Shown in pieces: positions 32,404-43,900 of a stretch of DNA of 64,000 bases. Source of the DNA: Pyrrhosoma nymphula. Lineage: Eukaryota > Arthropoda > Insecta > Odonata > Coenagrionidae. How positions within the stretch are numbered: position 1 is the first letter of the stretch; the number at the start of each line of letters is the position of its first letter. The stretch covers positions 89,705,434 through 89,769,433 of the forward strand of contig OY754331.1 in assembly GCA_963573305.1 (NCBI GenBank), read 5' to 3'. The notes under the pieces are model-generated. The model had not been told where the DNA came from and ran no database searches. It saw nothing but the letters and a program-made list of their open reading frames with translations. The translations under genes were made by a program, and so were the position numbers.

Positions 32404-33830
32404 GAGTAAATGTCTTCTCTCCGGCATTTTTAATTAGTTCGGCAGGAATATCATCTATTCCCAAAGCCTTATTTCTCCTCAGGTCCCTTAACGCTGAGTC
32501 AAATTCTGATCTTAAGATTGAGGCTCCCAAATCATCCTTGTCCACTTCATTTTCCTCTTCAATGACTTTTGCGCTGAGACTGCTTCCGTTGTACAACTCT
32601 TCCAAGTACATATTCCTTCCATCTCTTCACTTTATCCTCATGTTCAATTAAAAGTTCTCTATTCTTGTCCCTGATGCCATTACATCTTGCAGCCTGTTTC
32701 TTGAAGTGATTCCTTACCATCCTGTAGGCAACTTCCACATTTCCCTTGCTTTTCTCGCTTTATGGTTTATTTCATTCCTGATTCTTTTGTAGCGAAGTTG
32801 CCCTTCTTCAGTATCCATATTTTTATATTTTCTTCTTTCTTCAATCAATTCTAAGACTTCTTCTTTAATCCATGGCTTCTTCTTGACAACTTTTCTTCTC
32901 CTCAGAACTTCTTTTGCTGCTTCCTGTAGCCGGATTTTGATGTTCTCCCATCTCTTTTCCAATGAGTTCACAGTCAAATCCTCATCTATTTTGTTTTCCA
33001 CTGCTTTCTGAAATGCCAGCCGTTGTTGAGGTTCCTTTAGTTTCTCTACTTGACGTACGTTCTTGATTGACTTCTTCAATTTCTTGAGTTTTAAGTGGCA
33101 TTTCATCATCACTAAGTTGTGATCACTGTCGATATCTGCACCTGGGTAGCTTTTGCAGTTCTTCCCCTGGTTTCTGAGCCTCTGCTTCACTAAAATGTAG
33201 TCAATTTTAAATCTGTCTCCGGGGATTTTCCAGGTATATCTTCCTTGTTGGTGGTTTTTAAAAAATGTGTTTGCCACCACCAACTTGTACCGTGTGCAGA
33301 ATTCTATAAGTCTTTCGACTCTCTCATTTCGATTTCCTAAGCCATATTTTCCTGTTATTCTTCCATCTTTACCTTCGCCAACAACAGCGTTCCAATCTCC
33401 TTGAATAATTAGGTTTTCTTCTCCTTTTACACTCTTTATTACTTCCATGATATCCTCTTAGACGTCTTCCACTTCTTCATCTTCGTAGTCCGATGTAGGC
33501 ATGTAAACTTGCACCACAATGGTATCTGTAGGCTTGATCTAAATTTTCACCGTTATAATCCTCTCACTGTACTGCAGGAAGCTCTTCACACGTAGTCCTG
33601 CACTTTTCCTGAGCATTATGCCTACTCCAGTGTTAACCATTTTGCGATCCGGTGTGAATAATTCTATAACTTCCACTCCAGAAGTCTCCTTCTTCGGGCC
33701 ATCTCATTTCACTGATTCCTTATATGTCGTGGTCCAGTCTTCGCATTTCTACCTTGAGGTTCTCCAATCTTCCACAAGTCCAAAGTGATCGCACATTCCT
33801 ACCCTAAAATGGCTATCACATTGACTGATA
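32404..33830 (-). pseudogene. RTE LINE fragment nested in Copia 2
   Basis: The frame 33448-32714 is an RTE apurinic-type endonuclease: NLIIQGDWNAVVGEGKDGRI (GDWN), FKIDYILVK and DIDSDHNLVMM (SDH). Its N-terminal part is readable with stops up to about 33830 (RLDHDI, GISEMRWPEEG). Downstream, 32611-32404 has the start of the reverse transcriptase (ALRDLRRNKALGIDDIPAEL). It then joins Copia sequence in one open frame at about 32404. The LINE lost its remaining 3' part at this junction. Confidence 0.88.
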
Positions 33831-33939
33831 AACTCTCTCGGGTAGTCCCTGCCCAGAGATCCGAATGGGGGACTAGTTTACCTCCGGAATATTTTACTCG
33901 AGGGTTCCATCACGTCTTGATAAGAAAGAAAGGAGTGGA

Positions 33940-34200
33940 GTAGCTGCGACTCCTCAGGATAATAATGTGGTGGTTTCCTCTTGCCTTCCACATCGCAGTA
34001 CTACAGCCGTTTAAGTAAATGTTACCACACCTGTAGTGAAATGAGTGTCGCTGTACCTACCACTTTGGTCTCCACCTTCACTCATGTGAAGGAGAGCTGC
34101 TGCCCTCTCCTCCAGGCTGTCGGGTATTAACCCTCAAAGCCCCCACCTCAGTCGTTTGTTCTCCGACCTGGTTTCCACTGGATTTAGAACCCAATCTCCA
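33940..34200 (+). repeat. Dispersed repeat family X, copy 2
   Basis: This copy holds GTGGTGGTTTCCTCTTGCC, CTTCCACATCGCAGTACT, AAGTAAATGTTACCACACCT, GTAGTGAAATGAGTGTCGCT and CACTCATGTGAAGG. It is shared with 7385-7830 and 59885-60075. It lies between the Copia gag and the RTE piece, so it inserted in, or was carried into, the element. Confidence 0.55.
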
Positions 34201-34257
34201 CCTAGGTTACTCGGATTCCTTCTTATTGACTAGTAATCCTTTCATTGCTGCTAACCC

Positions 34258-34872
34258 TTAAGCTTCTTCTTTGCTGTTGTTCATTTCTCTATTCTGCCTT
34301 TTCTCCTCCACCGATAATTTAGAAATAACACTGTCCATTTTTAGATGCTCCTTATATTTCATGGTGCGAATACAGATTTCATAGCTCTCCTTTGGCAGTC
34401 CTCTTAGCAAAAATAAGGACAAAGTATGCTCACCAAATTGTATGCCACACTTGCTAATCTTTCTGTTTAAATCTAACACTTTGGACACATCCCTCATGGA
34501 CATGGAATCAGCTTTCTTCAACGTCGACAAATCTTCCAAGAACTCAATTTGCTGGAGTAGACTGAATTCTTGATTGAGGGTTTGCTTTTTCTTCCATGCT
34601 CTCTCTGCTGATTTACAATCCCCAATGTAGTCGATATACTTGTCACTTACAGTCAGAAGTATGAGGGATAACGCCCGCGAGTTCTTCCTTTCACCAGGAC
34701 TAAATCCTTCAAACAATTCTTCTCTGTCAAATCCTGGGTCTATTGACTCCAAGCAATCTCGTTGATCCAGAAGTGCCCTCACCTTAATATGCAAGGCAAA
34801 GTAATTGTCCTCCTTCAATTTCAGGCCTTTGTCTAGTCCATCTTCACTACTGGCAGCCATTACCACGTTCAA
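34258..34872 (-). pseudogene. Copia 2 gag (N-terminal part)
   Basis: The 204-codon frame starts MNVVMAASSEDGL and shows the UBN2-type gag fold: LKEDNYFALHIKVRALL, SAERAWKKKQTLNQEFSLLQ, then LFLLRGLPKESYE. It ends at a stop (NNSKEEA) before any CCHC zinc knuckle, which is absent. The methionine lies 73 bases inside the 5' LTR, a normal position for Copia gag. Confidence 0.88.
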
Positions 34873-34924
34873 TTAGTACACTCCTACTAAAACTGCACCA
34901 ATATCAGAGTAGATGCTTCTCCTG

Positions 34925-34945
34925 TAAGCATCTGGGCCCGTAACC
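34925..34945 (-). other. Copia 2 primer binding site (half initiator-tRNA type)
   Basis: The minus strand inside the 5' LTR reads GGTTACGGGCCCAGATGCTT, matching the complement of the initiator methionine tRNA anticodon arm (GGTTATGGGCCCAG) with one change. It is the same primer class as in Copia 1. Confidence 0.85.
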
Positions 34946-35132
34946 TGTTGTTTTTAATATATTTTACTCCTACTTTTGGCAGTTTATAGCACTAATTACT
35001 TGAAATGAAAACAGAATAGTCACTACGACGTCACATTTGTTACGATAGGACAAACAAAACGGCAACTAACTTCGAATCAGTACTACCAACTTCAAGGATA
35101 CATTTCAAATATCTTAAACACTATTACCAACA
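34946..35132 (-). repeat. 5' LTR of Copia 2
   Basis: This 187 bp copy differs from the 3' LTR by several substitutions and small indels. One is the loss of the first base of the CRE-like word (CGACGTCA). It would contain promoter and transcription start. Confidence 0.9.
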
Positions 35133-35137
35133 TTAAC

Positions 35138-35608
35138 TTCATATTTTCAATTTTTTCACTTCTTTTGTCTTACTTAAGTAACTGGCTCTTGGTAAAAAAA
35201 AAACAAATAATAGGTATAACAAATACCAACATGGTATGGTTTATACACCAACTCATTTGTTGGTGTGTTATTTGTTTTTTGTCAGGGTGACTTAAATTCT
35301 ATTGTGTTGTAAATGAATTTGTTTGCAAATGCAAAAGGAGCTCTGATGTGGTATTCATTATTTTAAAATTGACTGCTTTTTCAATTCTCTTGGGTCTTAG
35401 CCTGTTTCGTTATTGTAAAGTGTACTTATTGTGTCTATGACTGAGACATTGAGTCGTATTATATTAGTACATACTCAAACTTTCATGGAAAAGTGTTATG
35501 GATTCTACGTCTTCATTTTAGGTGTTAAATCTGTGTTACAAATGGCAAGGTGTGCCTAGTCCTGGGACACTCTGTGATCTGATTGTGCCTACTCTACATG
35601 TCATCAGT
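35138..35608. other. No gene recognised
   Basis: AT-rich flank of Copia 2. ATTTGTTG and CACCAACTC/GAGTTGGTG-like words near 35235-35265 form a minor inverted pair. Confidence 0.4.
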
Positions 35609-35855
35609 GGTGTATAGACAGGGGGGTTAGGGTTTAAACCCACCCCCAAAAACATGTTTATCAGAATTCGTTTTCGTTCGTTTACCTGAACTAGCATTTA
35701 GAATTTTGCTTCTGGGGCTGAAAAATATAATTGAATTGTCATCACGAAAAGAGAATGTTAATTTAGTTATTGTTTTTGTGAATAATAATCTAAATATAAT
35801 TTTATGATGATTCACATAAATATTAATGAAATTCCCCCCCCCCCCCCCCCAACGC
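35609..35855. repeat. Possible small element with G/C-run ends
   Basis: The segment begins CAGTGGTGTATAGACAGGGG with GGGTTTAAACCC (35629-35642 region) and ends at a C17-type run (35836-35853). GTCATCA occurs at both sides (35599 region and 35860 region). This looks like a degraded non-autonomous DNA element, but the ends are not convincing. Confidence 0.3.
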
Positions 35856-35869
35856 AGTCATCAAGTGTT

Positions 35870-36870
35870 TCACAGGGATCGGAATTCTCTCGGTGGTGGC
35901 GTACTTCTGGCGATCAATTCCTCCATCCCGGCGACTTGACGTTCCGATCTCGAGACTCAGTGCGAGATTATCTGGACGGAAGTCTGACTTGAGAGCGGGT
36001 GTGGAACCCGTATGCCTAGCAAACTTTTCATTGGCTGCTTTTATATTCCCCCTTCGAGCAACATTTCCGTGTTGGAGAAATGTCTTGAGTCAGTTCTCCG
36101 CGTTCACACCCTTGGCGACCTGATCCTGCTCGGTGATTTCAATCTTCCCATCACATGGAATTCATCAACCACCGGTAACAGTGCCGACTCCAATGGCACG
36201 TTTTTCATTGACCACTTCATAGACGGCATGGGTCTCTTCCAGTGTAATCCCTTTCCGACCAGAAATTTGGCAACATTGGACCTCATCCTTTCTTCATTCA
36301 GTGTAGACCCCCCCACCTCGTGCAGAAACATTTTCCAATCAGACCACTCCTCCCTTGAGTTCTCATTACCCGTGCCCCTCCCCCACCAACCTTCCGCCCA
36401 TCCCTCGCCACCAGCTTGGTCAGTGAAAGCCTGGAGGAAGGCCGATTGGGATGCCATTAACCGCGCACTCTCGCTCCTGCCTTGGGACCTCCTGGAGAGC
36501 GGGTCCCCGGACGACGCTCTGGACGTGTTTTATGACTTTGTGAACGGTGTCACCGCCGACTTTGTCCCTTCTCGAAGGGTATCTAAGTAGAGACCCATAT
36601 GGCTCTCAGTGGAAACATCCCTCGTACTAAAAAATAAACGGGCAGCATGGAAGCTTTGGAAGTCCTTTCCCAACTCACACACGTACGACTCATTCTCACG
36701 CCTTCGCTGAATATCATGGAATCTCCTACGCCGCGACCATGATAATAGTGTGAAATCGATTACAGACGACATGGTTACAAACCCCAAACGCTTCTGGTGC
36801 CTATTTAATTCGAGACGAAAATCCGCCTGCATACCCTCCATCATCAAATCAGATCAGGGCCATTTCTAAG
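35870..36870 (+). pseudogene. LINE fragment: endonuclease and start of reverse transcriptase
   Basis: Plus strand: NSLGGGVLLAINSS, a stop, RSDLETQCEIIWTEV, a stop, then the open segment 36012-36590. That segment has KLFIGCFYIPPSSNISVLEK, LILLGDFNLPITWNSS (GDFN) and NIFQSDHSSLEF (SDH). After stops comes VETSLVLKNKRAAWKLWKSF, then NPKRFWCLFNSRRKS, the linker before the reverse transcriptase. The endonuclease nicks target DNA. It is the same LINE family as the minus-strand element at 40785-53200 but in the opposite direction, 5' and 3' truncated and mutated. Confidence 0.85.
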
Positions 36871-38614
36871 GTGCCGAACGAACTTCGGCCTTCAACAGTT
36901 ACTTCTCTTCGAACTTCGCTACACCCACCCCGCAAATCGATCTCCCAACACTTCTTCCGGTTTGCCCTCACTCACTCTCCATGGTCTCTGTTAAAAACGA
37001 CGAGATCCCTCCCTCCTAAAATCTTTCCAAGTATCACTGTGGTAATTATGGACTGACTGGAAATTCAAACTCAGAGATTGTGCACAATAACTCATTTTCA
37101 TTGGAACTTTAAAGAATTCTTGGATACCTACCCAGTGATTTTCATCATTGTTACTGATATGCAGTTGTGCCATACTTTGGGACACTCAGTGGTGTGCACA
37201 ATGTTTATATCTCATATGCATATAACTTGGGGCTAATGGATTGTGTGAACTTGTCCTCAAAGCTTCATGGTCCTTGTCAGTCCTTTGGATTGGAGTGTAG
37301 TACATACTTTTCAAGTTTGCCACCCAATAGAGTATACTCTTTGTGATAATGTATCTGTTATAAATACTATAGCTGTGAGGTTGCATCATAGGCTGAGACA
37401 AAATCAATGCTTGAAGTGTTTGTAATAAAATCTGGTGTCTATTGTATTTCGAAGTTCGTTTCGTCTTGCATCGTTCGGTTGGTCCGTAACCCGATTCTGT
37501 GAGTTGGGAAAGATTGAGTTATAATGTTCAGCTCCGTTGCCACACGGTCAGACGTCTATTTTCCCTTAAATATTTGATGGTCAGTGCTGCTGATATGTAA
37601 TCACTCTTTCATCGACAAGGCAAGATTTTCCAGAGAAACTTAAACAATATTAGACAGGGAAAACATTTGTTGTCAAATACTATTTTTATTCAGATGTATT
37701 TTTGTGTGTTGCAGTAACACATTCTGGTAGGAAAAGGGAAATAAACATTATTATGCATTAACTGTGTATTCCTGTGTGTTCGCATTCCTTTCATTTTTCA
37801 GAGCGTTATGCTACCTCATCCAGCTTAAGGAGCAGAAAGCTAGTCCGGGATGAAAATTTTGCTGCGTCAGCTTCGAGCGTGACGCAGAACAGTGACTTGA
37901 GCAGTGCATTTCGTGCAAATTACCTTGATAGTGCGAGATTTATTGGAATTGCTCAGCCCAAGACTCTTATGATTGGGCGTTATAAGTATTTAATAGCAAT
38001 TCATGCTCGCACGTCTGCCTCATTCATTTAAATTTGCACTAACTTCACTTATTCCTGATCTTTCTGCCTCGCGCTTGAAATTCGAACAGCAGAAACACGT
38101 ATATGAACCATGGAATATATATAAAAAATAAGGAAACTTAAAAATATGGATGTGCCCTGCCACCTAGCGGCTGCAACGTGCACTATTGCTTGAGAAATAC
38201 GTGTGTTTCGCGGGAGACGACACCGTATTCGCTAGTGGCGATAAGTTTCAATTCTCATCTAACGCAGAAGTTTCAATTCTCATCTAAGCAGTCTATCCCT
38301 AAAAGCGTTAAGATCCCGTGCGGTGGCTGCTACCACTACAATCCGCGTGATGTCATGCGCATGAACCTCATGCGCAAAACGGCATTTTGGTCTCAGGAAC
38401 GACCTCACGTGACTTCTGGCAAGCAACTTGCGTTTACATTTATAGAGTGTTATCAGCTGCGGAGTCTATTATAGTTTTGTGTTAACAATGACTGTAGTGC
38501 CGTAATAGCATTGCTGAGCCTCAAAGATAGTGCGAGTGTGGCATCGCCATAAAAATCTTGTGAATTCCGGATTAATCAAAAAATCCTCAACCAAGACATT
38601 TGATTACCGTTCAA
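36871..38614. other. No gene recognised
   Basis: Moderately AT-rich sequence without motifs. A duplicated AGTTTCAATTCTCATCTAA occurs at about 38246 and 38269. The 38140-38470 part is richer in CpG and may be upstream sequence of THAP gene 3. Confidence 0.45.
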
Positions 38615-38685
38615 ATGGTTTCAGGTTGTTGTGCTTATAACTGCAGTGAACAATATTCGAAAGGTGGAAGAGTTACTTTTCACTC
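38615..38685 (+). CDS. THAP gene 3, exon 1
   Basis: ATG 38615 starts MVSGCCAYNCSEQYSKGGRV followed by TFH and two left-over bases before the donor GTAAGATT. The C-x3-C pair (CAYNC) and the TFHS preceding FP are the canonical opening of a THAP domain. The intron falls at the same place (directly before FP) as in THAP segment 1. The exon is only 71 bases. Confidence 0.8.
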
Positions 38686-39033
38686 GTAAGATTATTTTTT
38701 ATATTTTAATCCTTTATATTCATTCCCTATGTTACTCATAAACTAATGGCAAAACCGGAATCATGTTCATCATTGTTGTTACTACTTCTCACTAATAAAC
38801 TCTTCGTGTTTACGTGCTGTGGGTTAGGATTTAGTTCAATTAATATGTTTGTACTAATAAAATACCTCGTTGAACATAGCAGCACAATGGAAAATAAGTT
38901 CAATTATGCTTCAACTATTGAGTACTAAACTTAGTTGTGGTGCATGTAAACATTCAGAAGGCTATTCTTTTACGTCATTGCTAATAGATGCCATCTTACC
39001 TTCCACCTACATACATCACTCTCACGGGCATAG

Positions 39034-39257
39034 CTTTCCGACAAATGAAGAAAGAAGGAAAAAATGGATAAAAAACGTGCGGAGAAAAAATTTTAACCCT
39101 GGAAGATACACAAAAATTTGCTCCAAGCATTTTGAGGAACATTGTTTTGACAGGGAAAAGTTCGGAGGGCATTGGTTGAAGAACACTGCGGTGCCCACTA
39201 TTTTTGACTTTCCTGACCGCAAAACTTCGAGGGCTCAAGAAAGAAAAGTTGCCGAAG
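39034..39257 (+). CDS. THAP gene 3, exon 2
   Basis: After the acceptor CATAG at 39029-39033 the frame reads FPTNEERRKKWIKNVRRKNF, then YTKICSKHFEEHCFD and HWLKNTAVPTIFDFP. It completes a fully canonical C2CH THAP zinc finger (tryptophan, C-x2-H, AVPTIF). A basic tail leads to the donor GAAG/GTACGA at 39257-39258, leaving one base. The phase to exon 3 fits. Sequence-specific DNA binding in the nucleus is the known role of this fold; the target is unknown. Confidence 0.85.
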
Positions 39258-39388
39258 GTACGATAAAGAGTATATTCTCTAGTTGATGACAAGCCTTGTT
39301 TTGAATGTTTAATGTTAGGTGCATGGTTATCGATTATGTTATTACATCAATCTTTGTGAAAATGGATCGGACATTTGAATTCCTTCAG

Positions 39389-39485
39389 CCGAGGTACCTG
39401 CTATGGATGGAGGAATTCTGGATGGATATCAGAGAGATATGTCTACTACCACTACTCCAACTTCTGAAAGTGCAAAGGAATGTCG
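39389..39485 (+). CDS. THAP gene 3, exon 3
   Basis: The acceptor TTCCTTCAG ends at 39388. The 97-base exon reads EVPAMDGGILDGYQRDMSTT, then TTPTSESAKEC, and ends CG before the donor GTAAGTG. The peptide is a flexible, Ser/Thr-rich linker typical of sequence after a THAP domain. The single left-over base from exon 2 plus CC gives an alanine codon, and the two left-over bases here are completed by exon 4. Confidence 0.75.
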
Positions 39486-39615
39486 GTAAGTGCCTTCCAA
39501 ACGATAATAAGTAGCCTTAATTGGTCACTCAGGCTAAAATTGAAATTTTCACTAATTTCAATACGAATCAAGAATGTTAAGAGTATAATTCGCATTGGAA
39601 TTATTTCCTATGCAG

Positions 39616-39661
39616 GTATGCTGGAGACTTAGCAGCAGAAGATATGAGTTCGCTGTCTAAG
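39616..39661 (+). CDS. THAP gene 3, exon 4
   Basis: The acceptor TTTCCTATGCAG ends at 39615. The 46-base exon reads (R)YAGDLAAEDMSSLSK and ends in phase 0 before GTAAGG. All four exons together are 438 bases, exactly 146 codons, with no stop. Such agreement over four junctions is unlikely by chance. Confidence 0.7.
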
Positions 39662-40784
39662 GTAAGGAAAGTAATCCAGCAGGAAAAGCCTTAGGGATGG
39701 AATGTATAGGGGTAGTTTTAAGAAGTCCTCTAAATAACAGGCTTCTATAGAATGAATTTACTCTGGCATTTCTTCAGTTCTTCTTCTTTACAGACCAGCC
39801 TGCTTTGGCGAAATGTTTAAAAGGCCTTTTTCTTTCTGCTCGATAAAAGTTCCTTTGATAAATCAACAATGCGCATTATATGGCTGATCAGAAATTAAAG
39901 GTGAAAAAGTTGGCTGTACTGCACTCCAATGTTCAAATTGGTCAGAAAACTATTAGAATGTTAAGTTTTCCTGCTTTTGCAAGAAGAGCTGGATGGATGG
40001 TAAACTGTCAGAGTCTAGTGAAAACTGATAGATGGATCATGCATGTGTGAGGCTAGTACATATATGCACGATACCACAAAGGAAATTTTTATGTGAAATT
40101 TACAAGGTTTTTCTTCTTTGCCATTCTACAAGGGCATTTTTAGCACATGGTGTATTCATAAATGTCATTAGATGGTGGTTATAGTTGATTTCAAGGAAAA
40201 GCTGTATCAAATGCCAGTAAACCAAGTTAGCTCTTCCTGGTTTTCTCCTTGTTGAGCCCCCTAATAATGAGATAGTTCAGAGGATTATGGAAATGTGGTG
40301 TATATGTAATGTCTGTAGTGGTGAAAGTATGTGGTTATTTCCATTATTTATCTCAAAGTAGGTACCGAAATTTCAAATATTTTTCATGTTGGCAAAATAT
40401 GCATATTTAATTAGAAATTCTTTAAAAAGATGTTAGAAATATAGTGCAACAAGACCCTGGAAAATGCAAAAAATTGCCTGAAAAACTCAGGGAAAAAAGA
40501 AATTGAGATTCACCAAACACCCTGATATTACATGGCAAATTCAAATTTTTAAAATCACTTAATCTCATAGCTGTAATTTCACCCTTGGGTGTAATTTACA
40601 CTTGATAATCTGACCTTTATATTTATATTCCCATACAATTCCTCTTTCTGCTTCTGTGTTAACTTCACACATGAAATTTGATTTGATTGATCTGGCTTAC
40701 CCATTTTTGCACTTACCCTAGGAGAAAAGAAAGTATCGTCATTGACATCTTCAGTGTTACTTCCAGCTTCTACTGATTTGGTAT
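39662..40784 (+). other. Intron sequence before the transposon nest, no coding motif
   Basis: AT-rich sequence after the exon 4 donor. TGGAAAATGC...CAGGGAAAAAAG near 40456-40500 resembles a common dispersed repeat word also seen at 58540-58560. No further exon was identified here. Confidence 0.45.
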
Positions 40785-41614
40785 TTTATTTTTTTATTTA
40801 ATCAAAAATGTCCACATACAGCAACTGTTGCCAATTCACAGTGGCCCAATAACAAACGTACAAAGAAAACAGATACAATAAAAACATAACGTAATAACAG
40901 ATATCATAACAAAACAGGAAATATCGGAAGGAAAGTGAATGAAGAAGTATTGTTAGCTATTTTCATAAAGATGAGAGAGAGCCAAGTTTGTAAAGATGTT
41001 GGAGGATAGAAAAAAGGGATCAACGCTCTCAGAAAGGGAATTAAGAAGGGAAAGGAGGCGGAAAAAAAGTGAGTGTTGAGCGAGCGATAATCAAGGAATT
41101 GGTAAATGGAATAGATCGTGGGTGCGCGTAGGTCGGGAGGGTACTCTGAAATTCATAGAAGAGAGGAGATCGGGACAGTCTGTGATGGAGTTAAGGATGT
41201 TGTAAACAAATTTCAGGTTACTTTTAATGAGGAGACAAGGAAGATTATGAATGGAGAGAGAAGACAACAGTGTTAGTGGACATATCTCTCATGTGGGGGA
41301 GTCTGTACTTCACTATACTTGTGAAGAAATGGGTAACAGATTTAAGGGCTGCAAGATTGGAAGGAGCAGACATCACCCAAATAGGAGAGCAATATGTGAT
41401 CACGGGAAGAATAATCGTTTTAAAATAGGATTTAAGAGCTTGGGGGTCTTTAATTTCTGTGTAGCGGTATAGAAGGCCTAGGAGAGACATAGCTTTGGAT
41501 TTAATTGTATGAATATGATCTGAAAATTAAGCTTGTTATCTATCAATACACCAAGATCCTTTACTGACGACAGATGGTTTAGGGGTATCGAATTTAGGGT
41601 GTAATTGAAGTTAA
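40785..41614 (-). pseudogene. LINE B, 3' part (thumb region and 3' untranslated region)
   Basis: On the minus strand from 41614 the sequence reads NFNYTLNSIPLNHLSSVKDL, then GVLIDNKLNF, KAMSLLGLLYRYTEIKDP and VITYCSPIWV. This is the C-terminal part of a non-LTR reverse transcriptase. It is the direct continuation of the piece ending at 49193, from which it was separated by insertion of the piggyBac-type element at TTAA. The element ends near 40785 in an A-rich tail (minus strand). Confidence 0.85.
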
Positions 41615-42299
41615 CACTTTCAATGCTGACCATATACAACGATTTTTTTTCATTCTGACGGCATTCATTTTTTTGAACAAAATGTTACATTTAACCCTCC
41701 TAAAGCCGATAACAATGTTTTTTGTTACATACAATTTTTAATTTTTGTTTAAAAAAAATAATTTTTGACGTGATAGGATGTCATCAGTCAACCGGGATAG
41801 TCAAGCAATGCGGGTTGCATACTTTCGCCATTTCTCCTACTGGCTAGTGTTTCTTTTAGCCTTATATTTTTATGCAACTTTTTTCCACACTACCTGCAGA
41901 TCAAAATTTATAGCAATCTCATTCTTGCATTGTTTTTTATTCTATTTAAACTAGTACGCCTCTCATTAAGTGGAGAGCAACATCAATATCTGCTAAGTAT
42001 GAAAGTAATTGCGGATTCTTTTACCTGTGGCTGAGCAGAAAATATCGCATATAAATATATCAAACTTCAACATCAGAAAGCATAAATAAAGTAAATGAAA
42101 ACAGTTTTACTTTTAATACATTAAATTATTTTATTTATCAAATACCAAATGATTGACAAATTAACCGACTCTAATATAACAATAACAATGATACAAAGAA
42201 ATATTACTTTACAAAACAAAAAGATTTGTTGTAAAATGATGCATAAAACATTTAATATAACCTCATCCCTTTTATTATTTACAATTTACAAAAAAATGT

Positions 42300-43900
42300 T
42301 TACATAATTGCTTCTTTAATTTCTTTTTTTGTGGAAGTTCGTGAAGCATTCCGGGCAGAGTCGAGGGGACCCTTCGCAGTCAGGGCAGATATACGCCGTT
42401 TCCCTTCTACGCCCTTGAGAATAGCAATATTTGCATCTACGGAAGGATTTTTTGCCGCCTTCGAGGAGGACAATTTGTGGGAAATGGAATGGTCTGGAAG
42501 ATATTGCAGGTTTGGGATCGGTTGCATAGGATGGAAGAATGAGGGACTTAATTACGGAGAGTCGGAAATCAAGGATGGGAGTTTTTTCTGAATATTTCTG
42601 GAAAATGAAAAAGCTATTGGCTAAGATGAGGTGAAATATATGAATGCCTAACTTTTTATACCACTTCAGGGTTTTCCTCTCAATAGGATAGTATGCCATC
42701 ATTTGATCAAAGTGGTCAATTCCTCCCATCAACTCGTTGTACTTGACAACGGCCTCTGGCTTGGAAACAACCCCATCTCCTCTTAGAGAAGGCATGTCAA
42801 CCATGCAACTTCTGAATTCAGAACTGATCATCAGAACGTCTCTTTTATCCTTCCATTAGAAGACACAAACCCCATCATTTGTATAGGCATCCACAACTTC
42901 ACCCAGTCTCAATTTAGCCTTTACCACTTCGGGCGGGTTTTCCTTCCGGTTTGATCTGAGAGTTCCAAAGAAGCATAGACTCGTCAATGCAAAGGTTACG
43001 GGAAGGAATAACCAGGGAGTCCATTATGGTATGGAAGGAATTTAATAGTGGTCGGACTTTATAAAGGGTATCATCTGGTGGAGGGTCATCAGGATTGGGG
43101 TTAGGTGAAAAGTGGAGAGCTTGCAGGATGGAAAGGAATCGATCACGACTCATGCATTTCCGAAAGCAAGGCAGGTTAAACAGAAAATCAGTACTCCAAT
43201 AATCTGATATTCTGCTTAGAGGAATAGTCCCCATGTGGAACAATAAACCTATGAATGTTAAAAACTCTTCAAAGATCAATTGTTTCCACTTCCCTATCCT
43301 TGCTTTCGGAGACACATTTGTCTGCATAAGATGATCAGCGAACTCATTCGTTTGATCAACTATTGCGTGAACGAGGGAATCGGGAAAGAGGAGACGGAAG
43401 AAGTCGATAGGTTCCCTCGAAGACGGCAGGGTGATGAGGCCAGGGTTTTCAATGAAGGGAAAATTTTGTGGGGGTACTTAACTCCGGGACCATGCGGTAT
43501 GACGTGGTAAGGAAGGGTTGGTAGAAGACTGAATTGGTTCGGGGGCAGGAGGAGGAAGGCCTGGGTCTGGGTGATTGAAAGAGGGCGTAGAAGGAGAAAA
43601 CAGTGACGTATCAGACCGTGGTCGTTGTTCCTCATCGCTGTCCTCAGCGCTGTCCCCATACTCGGAGTCCCCGAGAAATCCGAGCTCTCCAACTCCTCAC
43701 TTCCCTCCAAAAGGTCTCCTATCTCCTCCTCCGAGTACTCTCGCCGGGAATAGGCAGAGATTTCGGAGGGGAGTGTTAAGAGGCATTGGATCCTGCCTCG
43801 AAGTGGAAGGCTGGGGGTCCTCCAGTGAAGAGGAAGAGGGAAGCGACTCAAATTCCGCCTTTCTCTTCGTTCTTTGTCGAATCATCTGCATAAAATTTAA
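42300..43900 (-). pseudogene. piggyBac-type transposase
   Basis: Frames run from about 43891 (MQMIRQRTKRKAEFESL, acidic N-terminus) through PIDFFRLLFPDSLV and TNEFADHLMQ. The frame 43327-42914 follows with KARIGKWKQLIFEEFLTFIG and LCIDESMLLWNS (first catalytic aspartate). The segment 42831-42316 has NELMGGIDHFDQMMAYYP and a C-terminal cysteine-rich finger (CKYCYSQG...CPDC...CPECF). The middle of the catalytic core, with the second aspartate, is deleted at about 42914. The join carries GEVVDAYTNDG and KDKRDVLMISS with a stop. It is a dead PGBD4-like transposase. Confidence 0.9.

Larger units (their letters stand above)
29118..35132 (-). mobile_element. Copia LTR retrotransposon 2, with nested RTE fragment
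   Basis: LTRs with TGTTG...CAACA ends lie at 29118-29309 and 34946-35132. The target duplication TTAAC is at 29113-29117 and 35133-35137. Coding parts on the minus strand follow the Copia order, but the gag C-terminus, zinc knuckle and most of the protease are replaced by a dispersed repeat and an RTE LINE piece. Many frames are broken. The LTRs differ at several more positions than those of Copia 1, so this copy is older. Confidence 0.92.

Noticed and set aside
43360..43851. 163-codon minus-strand frame
   Set aside because: The piggyBac N-terminal motifs are in another frame here; this frame is a shadow.
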